Shown: positions 32,608 to 39,709 of the stretch, in pieces
Position numbering within the stretch: the stretch's first letter is position 1
Layout: each line of letters begins with the position of its first letter
Assembly (NCBI GenBank): GCA_025056745.1
Contig: JANWVQ010000059.1
Location: forward strand, 1 to 39,709
DNA: 39,709 bases
Source: Ignavibacterium sp.
GTDB taxonomy: Bacteria; Bacteroidota; Ignavibacteria; Ignavibacteriales; Ignavibacteriaceae
Direction of reading: 5' to 3'
Position numbers and translations under genes: made by a program
Notes under the pieces: generated by a model
What the model saw: the letters and a program-made list of their open reading frames with translations, nothing else
What the model was told of the DNA's origin: nothing
Database searches by the model: none

Positions 32608-35100
32608 TTAAAAACCTTTTCCGAATTGAAAATGAAATATCCAAGATGGATCTTGGCCACTTGCAATCTTTCTATCAAAACCATAACCTAAATCAAAACC
32701 AATTAAACCAATAGGATTTATCAAAAGTCTTGCACCAAAACCTACAGAACGTCGAAGATCAAAAATATCTGTTTTGTCAAAACTTTCAAAAACATTTCCA
32801 GCTTCTGCAAATGCCAATACATAAACTGGAATAGGTTCAATAGAGACAGCAAGGCGTAATTCTGTAGTATATTTAGTCATCACTCTACCACCTATTACTC
32901 TTCCATCAGCATTTCTGGGACCTACAGTTCTATCGTCGTATCCTCTTAATGATGTAGTTGCAATAATTAAACCATTTCCTCCCATATAATAAAATTCAAA
33001 TGGTTGAATGTTAGTTCCTTTCACAATTTCATCAATATATCCAAAGTCTGCAAGTGCATAAAGTGAAATTCTATTAGAATTAAATAATCTTCTGTACCAT
33101 TCAGTTGTAATTCCAATTTTCAGATAATCAACATCACCCGGTAAGAATGGACCACCAGAAATTTCTGCATCTATTTGAAAATTGGAACCTAAAGATGGAA
33201 AAATTGGATTATCAATATTTTTCCTAGAAATAAGAGCACCGAGAGTATATTGATTTGTTAGTCCTTCGGCATAAAAACCTTGTCCTTCAATGACATTGTT
33301 GTATTGATATTTAACTCTTCCTTGAATATAGAAAAAATCATCAGGCCATTTTAATCTTCTACCAACTCTTACTGTTGCTCCGGTTTGTCTTAGGTCGTAA
33401 ATATACTGTTGTCTTGTATCGAAAATTTCTGCACCTACAGAAGTTGGTGTGTCAAAAAGCCAAGGTTCTGTAAATCCTAAAGTGAAAGTTCTATAAAGAC
33501 TTCCAACTCCAAATTGCCAATTAAAACTTAAAATTTGCCCTCCACCTAATTGAAATGGTTCTGTTATAGAGAAATTTGTTAGTGTTACTCCAATTGCACC
33601 ACTGAAACCAAATGCTCCACTATATCCGACGGATGCATTTAAGTAATCGCTTGATTTCTCTTCAACTCTAATCGTTATATCAACTGTTGAATCGCTTGCA
33701 AGTTTTGTTCCGATACCTTCCGGTCCATAAAGTTTCTCAACACTGAAGTATTGAAGGTTTGCAAGATTTTGAATACTTCTCAACAATAAGCCTCGATTAA
33801 AATAATCACCTGGAATAACGAATAACTCTCTTCTGATTACTTTATCTTTCGTTTTAGTATTTCCTTCTATATCAACTCGATTAACAGTGAACTGATTTCT
33901 TTCCTCAACTCTTATTTCGATATCAATAGAATCAGGAAAGACTTTTGTTTCTTTAATTTGAGCATTAAAAGTAAGATATCCATTATCTAAGTATAGAGCA
34001 GAAACATCGGTTTGTTTTTCATTTCCTTTAAGATTTTTTTCAAATCTGTCAACGTCATAAACATCACCTTTATTAAAATCTAATCTTTCAGTTAAAACTT
34101 CATCTGGATAAACTGTGTTTCCGACCCATTTTATATTTCTAATTTTGTATTGAGTTCCTTCATATAGATTTAAGACTATTTTAACGTCTTTTTTATTATT
34201 TAAAAAAATGAGTGAATCAGAAATGATTGAAGCATCCTTGAAACCATTTTTTCTATAGAATTTGATTAGATTCTCTTTGTCTTTTTTAAGTTTTTCTCTA
34301 TCGAATTTACCACTGCTCCAAAATTTCCACCATTTTGCAATACTAATTTCATCCAATTCACTAAGTAAATCATCATCAGAAAATATTTCATTGCCTTCAA
34401 ATTCGACGGCTCTTACCTTTACAACATCACCTTCAGAAATTTTAAGTCGAATTATAACACGACCTTTGATTCTACTTATTAAATCTGAATATTTAATTTC
34501 ACTTTTTTCATAGACTTGTTCAATTTCTTCAGCAAAATCTTTTTGATTTCTCCAGTAAGTTATGATTTCGTTTTTAGTTGTATCTGCTCTTAAAAAATTG
34601 AAATAGGAATGCTCAATTTCTGCATTGTAATGTCCTTCTTTTTCATATAGAGACAATATATTGCTTTTCAATCTGAAAATATCTTGAGGTTTAATTACGG
34701 TTCCACGAAGGAAAGTAATTTTCTTTTCTATTTCACTTGTAGATATTTCATCATTACCTTCGATTAAGAATTTTTCGAGTCGTGGATATTCATCAACTTT
34801 TATAACTAGAAAAGCACCATCAGCAATTTCTTTGTCAATCAAAATTTGAACGTCTGAGAAGATATTCAAAGCCCAAAGGTTTTTTATAGCATTTAATGTT
34901 CTATCTCCCGGAATTTGAATTTCATCATTGACTTTCAACCCTGAAGCTGATAATATAGCATTTGCATCAGTGGTTTTATTACCTTCAACTCTTAATCCGA
35001 GAATTTTATAAGTTTTAATTTGTGTTTGACTTAATAAATGATTTTGGTTTGATAATGAAATTATAAGAGTAAGAATAATAAGAACAGGAATTTTTTGCAT
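32608..35100 (-). CDS. bamA: Outer-membrane protein assembly factor BamA
   Basis: The 830-residue core of the BAM complex, which folds barrel proteins into the outer membrane. A signal peptide (about 1-25) is followed by POTRA domains (about 28-470, probably five, with VEGNKTTDANAI, IEGNDEISTSEI, FEGNEIFSDDDL and VEGNTKTKDKVIRREL starting successive units) and a 16-strand barrel (about 480-830). The conserved barrel loop motif appears as LRGYDDRTVGP near residue 718 (usually VRGF), and the chain ends in the aromatic FHFQFGKGF. One POTRA (the region around WWKFWSSGKFD) has a small insert also seen in relatives. The ATG overlaps the uppS stop by one base (TGATG), giving tight translational coupling, and two OmpH genes follow. 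Confidence 0.97.
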   Translation of the reverse strand: MQKIPVLIILTLIISLSNQNHLLSQTQIKTYKILGLRVEGNKTTDANAILSASGLKVNDEIQIPGDRTLNAIKNLWALNIFSDVQILIDKEIADGAFLVIKVDEYPRLEKFLIEGNDEISTSEIEKKITFLRGTVIKPQDIFRLKSNILSLYEKEGHYNAEIEHSYFNFLRADTTKNEIITYWRNQKDFAEEIEQVYEKSEIKYSDLISRIKGRVIIRLKISEGDVVKVRAVEFEGNEIFSDDDLLSELDEISIAKWWKFWSSGKFDREKLKKDKENLIKFYRKNGFKDASIISDSLIFLNNKKDVKIVLNLYEGTQYKIRNIKWVGNTVYPDEVLTERLDFNKGDVYDVDRFEKNLKGNEKQTDVSALYLDNGYLTFNAQIKETKVFPDSIDIEIRVEERNQFTVNRVDIEGNTKTKDKVIRRELFVIPGDYFNRGLLLRSIQNLANLQYFSVEKLYGPEGIGTKLASDSTVDITIRVEEKSSDYLNASVGYSGAFGFSGAIGVTLTNFSITEPFQLGGGQILSFNWQFGVGSLYRTFTLGFTEPWLFDTPTSVGAEIFDTRQQYIYDLRQTGATVRVGRRLKWPDDFFYIQGRVKYQYNNVIEGQGFYAEGLTNQYTLGALISRKNIDNPIFPSLGSNFQIDAEISGGPFLPGDVDYLKIGITTEWYRRLFNSNRISLYALADFGYIDEIVKGTNIQPFEFYYMGGNGLIIATTSLRGYDDRTVGPRNADGRVIGGRVMTKYTTELRLAVSIEPIPVYVLAFAEAGNVFESFDKTDIFDLRRSVGFGARLLINPIGLIGFDLGYGFDRKIASGQDPSWIFHFQFGKGF

Positions 35101-35894
35101 CAGTTTTGCCTTTGTTTTTTTTCTTTTTTTACTTGTTCGCTAACTTTACCAAAGCGACGTTCTCTTTTTTGAAAAGCTCTAATAGCCTCATATAAATGAT
35201 TTCGATTGAAGTCTGGCCAAAATACATCTGTAATATAAAACTCCGAATAAGCAATTTGCCAAAGGAGAAAATTACTAACTCGAAATTCACCACTTGTTCT
35301 GATAACAAGATCTGGATCAGGAATTGAACTTGAATCTAAAAATTGAGAGAAACTTTTCTCATCCAAATCTTCAAAATTAAACTTATTATTTTTAACTGCT
35401 TCACAAAGTTTTTTGATTCCTTTAATTATTTCCCATCTACCACTATAGCTTAATGCAAGATTCAAAACCATTTTCTTATTGTTTTTCGTTCTTTCAATAT
35501 CTGCCAACAATTGTTTTTGCACTAATTCTGGTAAAGCGTTAATATCTCCGATGGTTGTAAGACGGATGTCATTTTCACAAAGTTCATCAACTCTATCCTT
35601 TAGACTTTTTAATAATAATTTCATTAAAGTAGAAACTTCATCTTTGGGTCTATTCCAATTTTCCGTCGAAAAAGTATAAAGGGTAAGATATTTAACACCT
35701 AATTCAGCACAAGCTTCAACAATAACTTTAACTGTATCAACACCTCGTTTATGTCCTGCGACACGAGGAAGTCCCCTTTGCTTAGCCCATCTGCCATTCC
35801 CATCCATTATTATTGCAATATGGGTTGGAATGTTTCCATTTTTCTTAAGCTCATCTACAACGTTATTTTCATTATAAGATTTTGATTTTGCCAA
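35100..35894 (-). CDS. uppS: Undecaprenyl diphosphate synthase
   Basis: A 264-residue cis-prenyltransferase that condenses isopentenyl diphosphate onto farnesyl diphosphate to make the C55 lipid carrier for peptidoglycan and O-antigen. The catalytic loop is IMDGNGRWAKQRG with D31, followed by GHKRGVDTV, LTLYTFSTENWNRP and the late substrate motif DLVIRTSGEFRVSNFLLWQ. FYITDVFWPDF near the end is also typical. Length is slightly above average because of a polar 20-residue N-terminus and a basic tail. It is the first gene of the leftward operon, with bamA overlapping its stop; the promoter should lie in the 63-base gap before it, after the M16 peptidase. No cdsA or dxr follows, unlike in Proteobacteria. 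Confidence 0.97.
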   Translation of the reverse strand: MAKSKSYNENNVVDELKKNGNIPTHIAIIMDGNGRWAKQRGLPRVAGHKRGVDTVKVIVEACAELGVKYLTLYTFSTENWNRPKDEVSTLMKLLLKSLKDRVDELCENDIRLTTIGDINALPELVQKQLLADIERTKNNKKMVLNLALSYSGRWEIIKGIKKLCEAVKNNKFNFEDLDEKSFSQFLDSSSIPDPDLVIRTSGEFRVSNFLLWQIAYSEFYITDVFWPDFNRNHLYEAIRAFQKRERRFGKVSEQVKKEKKQRQN

Positions 35895-35957
35895 TTTTGA
35901 TACCTGAAAATCTTAAAATAAAATCTATCCTTCCCAAAAATTTGAAAATTTATTTTA

Positions 35958-38786
35958 CTAATTTACTTTATTTCCATCTTTATCTAGTAAAATAGGATCT
36001 CCAAAGCCGAGATCTTTTAATTTATTCATTTGCGTTTTTGCATCACCGACTACTAAATAAATCATTTTATCTGGATGTAAATAATATCGAGCTAAAGATT
36101 TTATTTTACCTAAGGACATATTTTGTAAAACAGTTTCCTGCTGTTTGACAAAATCTAATGGATAATTATAACGGGCAATTTGAGATAACATACCACGAAG
36201 TGCACCTATAGTTTCAAATCTCAATGCATTAGATTTTAATAAAGCGTTCTTTGTAAACTGTAAATCATCTTCTGTAATACCTGTTCTATATTTTGTTATT
36301 TCATCTCTAAAAATTTGAACAGACTCAAAAGTTGCATTTGATTGAACAGCTGAACTTGCTAAGAAATATCCTGTTGTAGAAGTTCCATCAAAACCAGTTC
36401 TTGCACCGTAAGTATATCCTTTCTCTTCTCTTAAAATCATATTGACAATTCCATTAAAAGCACCACCAAGTTTATAATTCATAACATAAGCTTTAAAGTA
36501 ATCTTCATCTTTTAACGATGGTCCGATGTGACCAATTCTGATTTCTGATTGTTTTGCATCGGGGAAATCTATGAAATAAACCTGAGCTTTATCGGGCATT
36601 TGAGGTTGTTTTATTTCAGGAATTTGAACATCTTTTTTTAGCCACTTCGATTCTAAATTTTTTAGGGAATTAAGCACAACATCTTGAGGTAGATTTCCAA
36701 CAAATAAAAAGCTACTAATGTTTGATGAGAAATTATTGGAATAATAGTTTTTTAAATCATCAATAGTAATTGAGCTTACTGATTCTTGGTTTCCTAAAAC
36801 TGAGTTAGATAAAATATGCTCTGAACCATAAATTAACTTGATAAATGTATTGGTGGCTGTAACAGATGGATTTGATTTACTTCGTCTGATTGATTCCAAA
36901 GTCTCTTTTTTTAGTCTTTCAAATTCTTTTTCATCCCATCTTGGTTCAAGTAAAATTTCTTCAACAAGTTTGATTACTTCATTGTATTTTGATGCTAAAC
37001 AGTTTCCTTGAATTACAATAGCTTCACTTGTTGCATAAACATTTATACTTGCTCCAAGTTCTTCAATCGCATTTTCTAGTTCTATGGGCGTTTTATTTTT
37101 AGTCCCCTGCATTAATAATCTTGCAAGAAGATTTGCAGTACCAACTTTGTCTTTATTATCTAAAATCAATCCACCTTTAATTTCAATTTGAAAATCAACT
37201 AGAGGAAGTTCTTTGTATTCAATACCATAAACTTTGATGCCATTTCTCAATTCTTTAGTAAATATTGATGGAATATTTACGAGAGGATCTTCTTTTACCT
37301 CAGGCATTTTAGAACGATCAAAAGATGATTGAATTGGTTCAGCAACAATGTTGTTATCAGGATTTTGTTTTCTTCGAGCAATTTCTTCTTCATCAAATGG
37401 TTTTAATTTTTCTTCTGGAATTATATAAAGTTCTGAAGGTTGGGCTATCAACCCCTCACCTCCAACAGGAACAAAACTAGTTAATACAAAATTTTTACCT
37501 TTAATGTATTTATTGTAAACATTCCATACATCTTCAACAGAGACTTCTAATTTATTTTTTAAGTCTTCTTTATAAAATTCAGGCGTGCCTGCGAATTCAT
37601 TATATATTGCAAGTTGATAAGATTTTCCTAAAACACTTGCGACACTATTGTAAAAATTAGTTTCAATTCTTGCTTTTATTCTTTCTAAATCTTTTTCAGT
37701 AAAGCCTTCTTTCTCAAATTTTTCAAGTGCATCAAAAATTGCTTTTTCAACATCTGATAATTTAACGTTTGGAAAAGCTCTTACTCTGATCTGAAATTCT
37801 CCAGCTAATTCACTGCTTGATTGAAAGGCAGATACTGATGGAGCTAATTTTCGTTCATCAACAATCACTTTGTAAAGTGGAGACCTCTTTCCACGAGATA
37901 ATAAGTTTGCTAAAACATCTAATGCATAAGAATCTTTAGTATAGCTATGGATTGTTGGGAAGACAATATTTAACTCTGGTGATTGAGCAAATTTATCAAT
38001 ATAATGAACTCTTTTTGTTTCAGTTAGACTTACAGGCATTGGATCAAGATTTTTAACAGGATCAGATGGCTTTAATTCGCCAAAGTATTTTTCAACAAGT
38101 TTTTTAACTTCATTTTTATCAAAATCACCTGCTATTACTAAAGTTGCGTTATTAGGACCGTACCATTTTTTATAAAAATCGTGTACATCTTTGACTGTCG
38201 CATTTTGTAAATCCACCAATTCACCAATTACTTGCCAGTTATATGGATGTCCTTCAGGATAAAGAAGTTTGTTGATAACATAATTTGTGTGTCCATAAGG
38301 TTGATTGTCAACTCGTTGTCTTTTTTCATTTTGAACAACCTCTTGTTGATTGATAAATGCTTCTTGATTTACTTTTGGTAATAAAAATCCCATCCTGTCG
38401 GATTCAAGCCATAATACTAATTCAAGAGCATTTTTAGGAACGACTTGAAAGTAAATAGTTCCATCTTGCCACGTGCCTCCATTAAGAGTTCCACCATTCC
38501 CCTGAATTAATTTGAAGAATTGATCTTGACCAACGTGTTGAGATTCTTGAAACATTATATGCTCAAATAAATGAGCAAAACCTGTTTTCCCGGGTTCCTC
38601 CCGATTCGAACCAACGTGATAGAGTATTGTAACAGCAACTATTGGATCCGATTTATCTTCGTGAAGTATTACTTTCAAGCCATTATCAAGCTTATATTTT
38701 TCGATTTTTAATTCGAAATTATTTTGAGATAAAATGTTAATGTTGACCATATTCAGTAGTATAAAAATTGTTAATAAATTTTTCAT
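35958..38786 (-). CDS. Secreted M16-family zinc metallopeptidase (two-domain, pitrilysin type)
   Basis: A 942-residue exported peptidase of the insulinase/pitrilysin family. The signal peptide runs to about residue 20 (ending in ILSQ). The N-terminal M16 half holds the inverted zinc motif HLFEH (72-76), with E75 as base, and the third zinc ligand E154 in QNEKRQR. The C-terminal half (about 505-940) is the non-catalytic M16 repeat, with the substrate-binding arginine-tyrosine region seen as REEKGYTYGARTGFDG near 780-795. Such proteins cut peptides inside a closed chamber; Bacteroidota-type genomes often carry secreted versions for peptide use or envelope housekeeping. It is transcribed leftward, 63 bases before uppS, and is preceded by a palindrome at 38815-38836. 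Substrate is unknown. Confidence 0.95.
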   Translation of the reverse strand: MKNLLTIFILLNMVNINILSQNNFELKIEKYKLDNGLKVILHEDKSDPIVAVTILYHVGSNREEPGKTGFAHLFEHIMFQESQHVGQDQFFKLIQGNGGTLNGGTWQDGTIYFQVVPKNALELVLWLESDRMGFLLPKVNQEAFINQQEVVQNEKRQRVDNQPYGHTNYVINKLLYPEGHPYNWQVIGELVDLQNATVKDVHDFYKKWYGPNNATLVIAGDFDKNEVKKLVEKYFGELKPSDPVKNLDPMPVSLTETKRVHYIDKFAQSPELNIVFPTIHSYTKDSYALDVLANLLSRGKRSPLYKVIVDERKLAPSVSAFQSSSELAGEFQIRVRAFPNVKLSDVEKAIFDALEKFEKEGFTEKDLERIKARIETNFYNSVASVLGKSYQLAIYNEFAGTPEFYKEDLKNKLEVSVEDVWNVYNKYIKGKNFVLTSFVPVGGEGLIAQPSELYIIPEEKLKPFDEEEIARRKQNPDNNIVAEPIQSSFDRSKMPEVKEDPLVNIPSIFTKELRNGIKVYGIEYKELPLVDFQIEIKGGLILDNKDKVGTANLLARLLMQGTKNKTPIELENAIEELGASINVYATSEAIVIQGNCLASKYNEVIKLVEEILLEPRWDEKEFERLKKETLESIRRSKSNPSVTATNTFIKLIYGSEHILSNSVLGNQESVSSITIDDLKNYYSNNFSSNISSFLFVGNLPQDVVLNSLKNLESKWLKKDVQIPEIKQPQMPDKAQVYFIDFPDAKQSEIRIGHIGPSLKDEDYFKAYVMNYKLGGAFNGIVNMILREEKGYTYGARTGFDGTSTTGYFLASSAVQSNATFESVQIFRDEITKYRTGITEDDLQFTKNALLKSNALRFETIGALRGMLSQIARYNYPLDFVKQQETVLQNMSLGKIKSLARYYLHPDKMIYLVVGDAKTQMNKLKDLGFGDPILLDKDGNKVN

Positions 38787-38814
38787 TATTACTCCAAAAT
38801 TTTGCGGAGCAAAT

Positions 38815-38836
38815 ATCGTTAAATTATTTTAACGAT
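38815..38836. promoter_or_regulatory. 9-bp palindrome upstream of the M16 peptidase gene
   Basis: ATCGTTAAA (38815-38823) and TTTAACGAT (38828-38836) are exact reverse complements around TTAT. The site lies 29 bases before the peptidase start and 40 bases after the stop of the small membrane-protein gene on the same strand. Without a U-run it is a poor terminator, so an operator is as likely. Confidence 0.5.
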
Positions 38837-38875
38837 GAAATGGTTAAAATGAGGTAAATGAGAGGCAATAATATA

Positions 38876-39106
38876 TTAACGTATGGGCTCAGCGTTTATA
38901 TTGACGTTCAAAATTCTTGATTTTTTCTCAGAACGCTTTACGAAGATATATGTTGTAATAAAAATAATTGCAGAGAATAATATAATCATTAAGCCTAAGT
39001 AAATAGGATTAGCAAAGCCAAAGATGAATTGAAAAATTTGTAAAAGGAAAAAAGAAATTATAGCTTCAATAACTAAGATAATGTTTCGTATAAAACTCGG
39101 TTGCAT
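38876..39106 (-). CDS. Small two-helix membrane protein, unknown function
   Basis: A 76-residue protein with two hydrophobic segments (about 7-29, and 34-56), a basic KRSEKKSR stretch and a short polar tail. The start is supported by an AAGGTG ribosome site just before the ATG on the minus strand. The pattern (one helix pair, then a positive loop) resembles the YggT family, but the family motif is not clear enough to name it. It stands alone between the M16 peptidase (same strand, 89 bases away) and rsmA (divergent), and could share a promoter region with the latter. Its coding status rests on the ribosome site and the clean membrane topology. Confidence 0.7.
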   Translation of the reverse strand: MQPSFIRNIILVIEAIISFFLLQIFQFIFGFANPIYLGLMIILFSAIIFITTYIFVKRSEKKSRILNVNINAEPIR

Positions 39107-39215
39107 TTTTTCACCTTTATTTTTGATTCAAACATAAATGAAAAAGAATTACGCACAGTTAAAAATGAATTATTAAATTGTTAAAGAAATGTTAAGTTCA
39201 TAAAGGACAAGGGTT

Positions 39216-39709
39216 TTGATTAAACCGCTTAAAAAATTTGGTCAGAATTATCTTATTGATAAAAATATCATAAAAAAAATTATTGATATAATTAATCCGC
39301 AACCCGATGATACAATAATAGAAATTGGCCCTGGAAGAGGTGCTTTAACCGAATATCTTGCAAAATATGATTCAAAAGTTTATGCAGTAGAAATTGACAA
39401 AAGAGTAATTGAATCTTTAGAAAACCGCTACCCAAATATCGAATTCATAAATCAGGATTTTTTAGAAATTAATTTGAGTCAATTCAATACAGATAAAATC
39501 AGATTAGTTGGTAATATTCCTTATAATATCACTTCACCAATTCTTTTCAAAATATTTGAGAATAATATCCTTATTAAAGACGCTATCTTAATGGTTCAAT
39601 ATGAAGTTGCAAAAAGAATGACTGCAAAAGTCCGTAATAAAGATTACGGAATTTTAGCTGTTTTGTTACAATACTTTTCTGAAACCGAAATTTGTTTCAA
39701 AGTCTCACC
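39216..39709 (+). CDS. rsmA: 16S rRNA dimethyladenosine transferase RsmA/KsgA (partial, runs off the end)
   Basis: The first 164 residues of the enzyme that dimethylates two adjacent adenosines near the 3' end of 16S rRNA late in small-subunit assembly, using S-adenosylmethionine. The start is TTG at 39216, set by an AAGGA ribosome site (39203-39207) and by the family beginning KPLKKFGQNYLIDKNI (usually KxxLGQxFLxD). IIEIGPGRGALTEYL (34-48) is the S-adenosylmethionine loop, YAVEIDKR the acidic second motif, and VGNIPYNITSPILFKI (98-113) the NxPY catalytic box. Every motif expected up to this point is intact, so only the C-terminal helical domain is missing because the window ends. It is transcribed away from the small membrane-protein gene across a 109-base divergent gap. 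Confidence 0.95.
   Translation, partial: MIKPLKKFGQNYLIDKNIIKKIIDIINPQPDDTIIEIGPGRGALTEYLAKYDSKVYAVEIDKRVIESLENRYPNIEFINQDFLEINLSQFNTDKIRLVGNIPYNITSPILFKIFENNILIKDAILMVQYEVAKRMTAKVRNKDYGILAVLLQYFSETEICFKVS

Overview
The window is visibly AT-rich and comes from a diderm (Gram-negative-type) bacterium: it carries lpxD, bamA, two OmpH/Skp chaperones and several secreted or outer-membrane proteins whose signal peptides end in 'AQ'. The gene families and style (secreted M16 peptidase, FecR/CHASE2 cyclase, FN3 lipoprotein, PAS-rich hybrid kinases, TTG starts) suggest the Bacteroidota/Chlorobiota/Ignavibacteriota group, most likely an Ignavibacterium/Melioribacter-like organism. That placement is inference. 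Coding density is high: no gene-free stretch exceeds about 170 bases, and I see no tRNA, rRNA, CRISPR array or insertion sequence.

Layout. (1) 122-5296: a tyrosine recombinase, then a leftward set of a GAF histidine kinase and two sodium-coupled amino-acid transporters (NSS and AGCS families). (2) 5446-11793: a rightward cluster of a secreted Ig-like protein, a FecR-domain protein, a large outer-membrane barrel protein and a CHASE2 adenylate cyclase, which reads as an envelope-to-cAMP signalling unit. (3) 11884-13527: a GH9 glycosidase lipoprotein started by TTG. (4) 13671-22945: a tightly packed six-gene set of a KaiC-like ATPase with a GGDEF-like tail, a processive GT2 polysaccharide synthase, a small Pro-rich membrane protein, a membrane-anchored degenerate deacetylase, a FN3 lipoprotein and a PAS-rich hybrid kinase with a decayed ATPase domain. 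This looks like an undescribed exopolysaccharide synthesis and control operon. (5) 22983-30354: a DNA-damage/defence region with lexA (own palindromic operator candidate), an AbiEi/AbiEii toxin-antitoxin pair, and a divergent series of DUF72, RecQ fused to a phosphoribosyltransferase, DprA-like protein and DNA polymerase IV. (6) 30418-35894: the leftward uppS-bamA-ompH-ompH-lpxD envelope assembly operon. (7) 35958-39709: an M16 metallopeptidase, a two-helix membrane protein and the start of rsmA, which runs off the end.

The two most interesting units are the RecQ-phosphoribosyltransferase/DprA pair, which puts the helicase, PRTase and DprA functions of competence DNA handling into two overlapping genes beside a toxin-antitoxin module, and the KaiC/GT2/pseudo-deacetylase/pseudo-kinase operon, in which three regulatory or enzymatic domains have lost their usual catalytic motifs.
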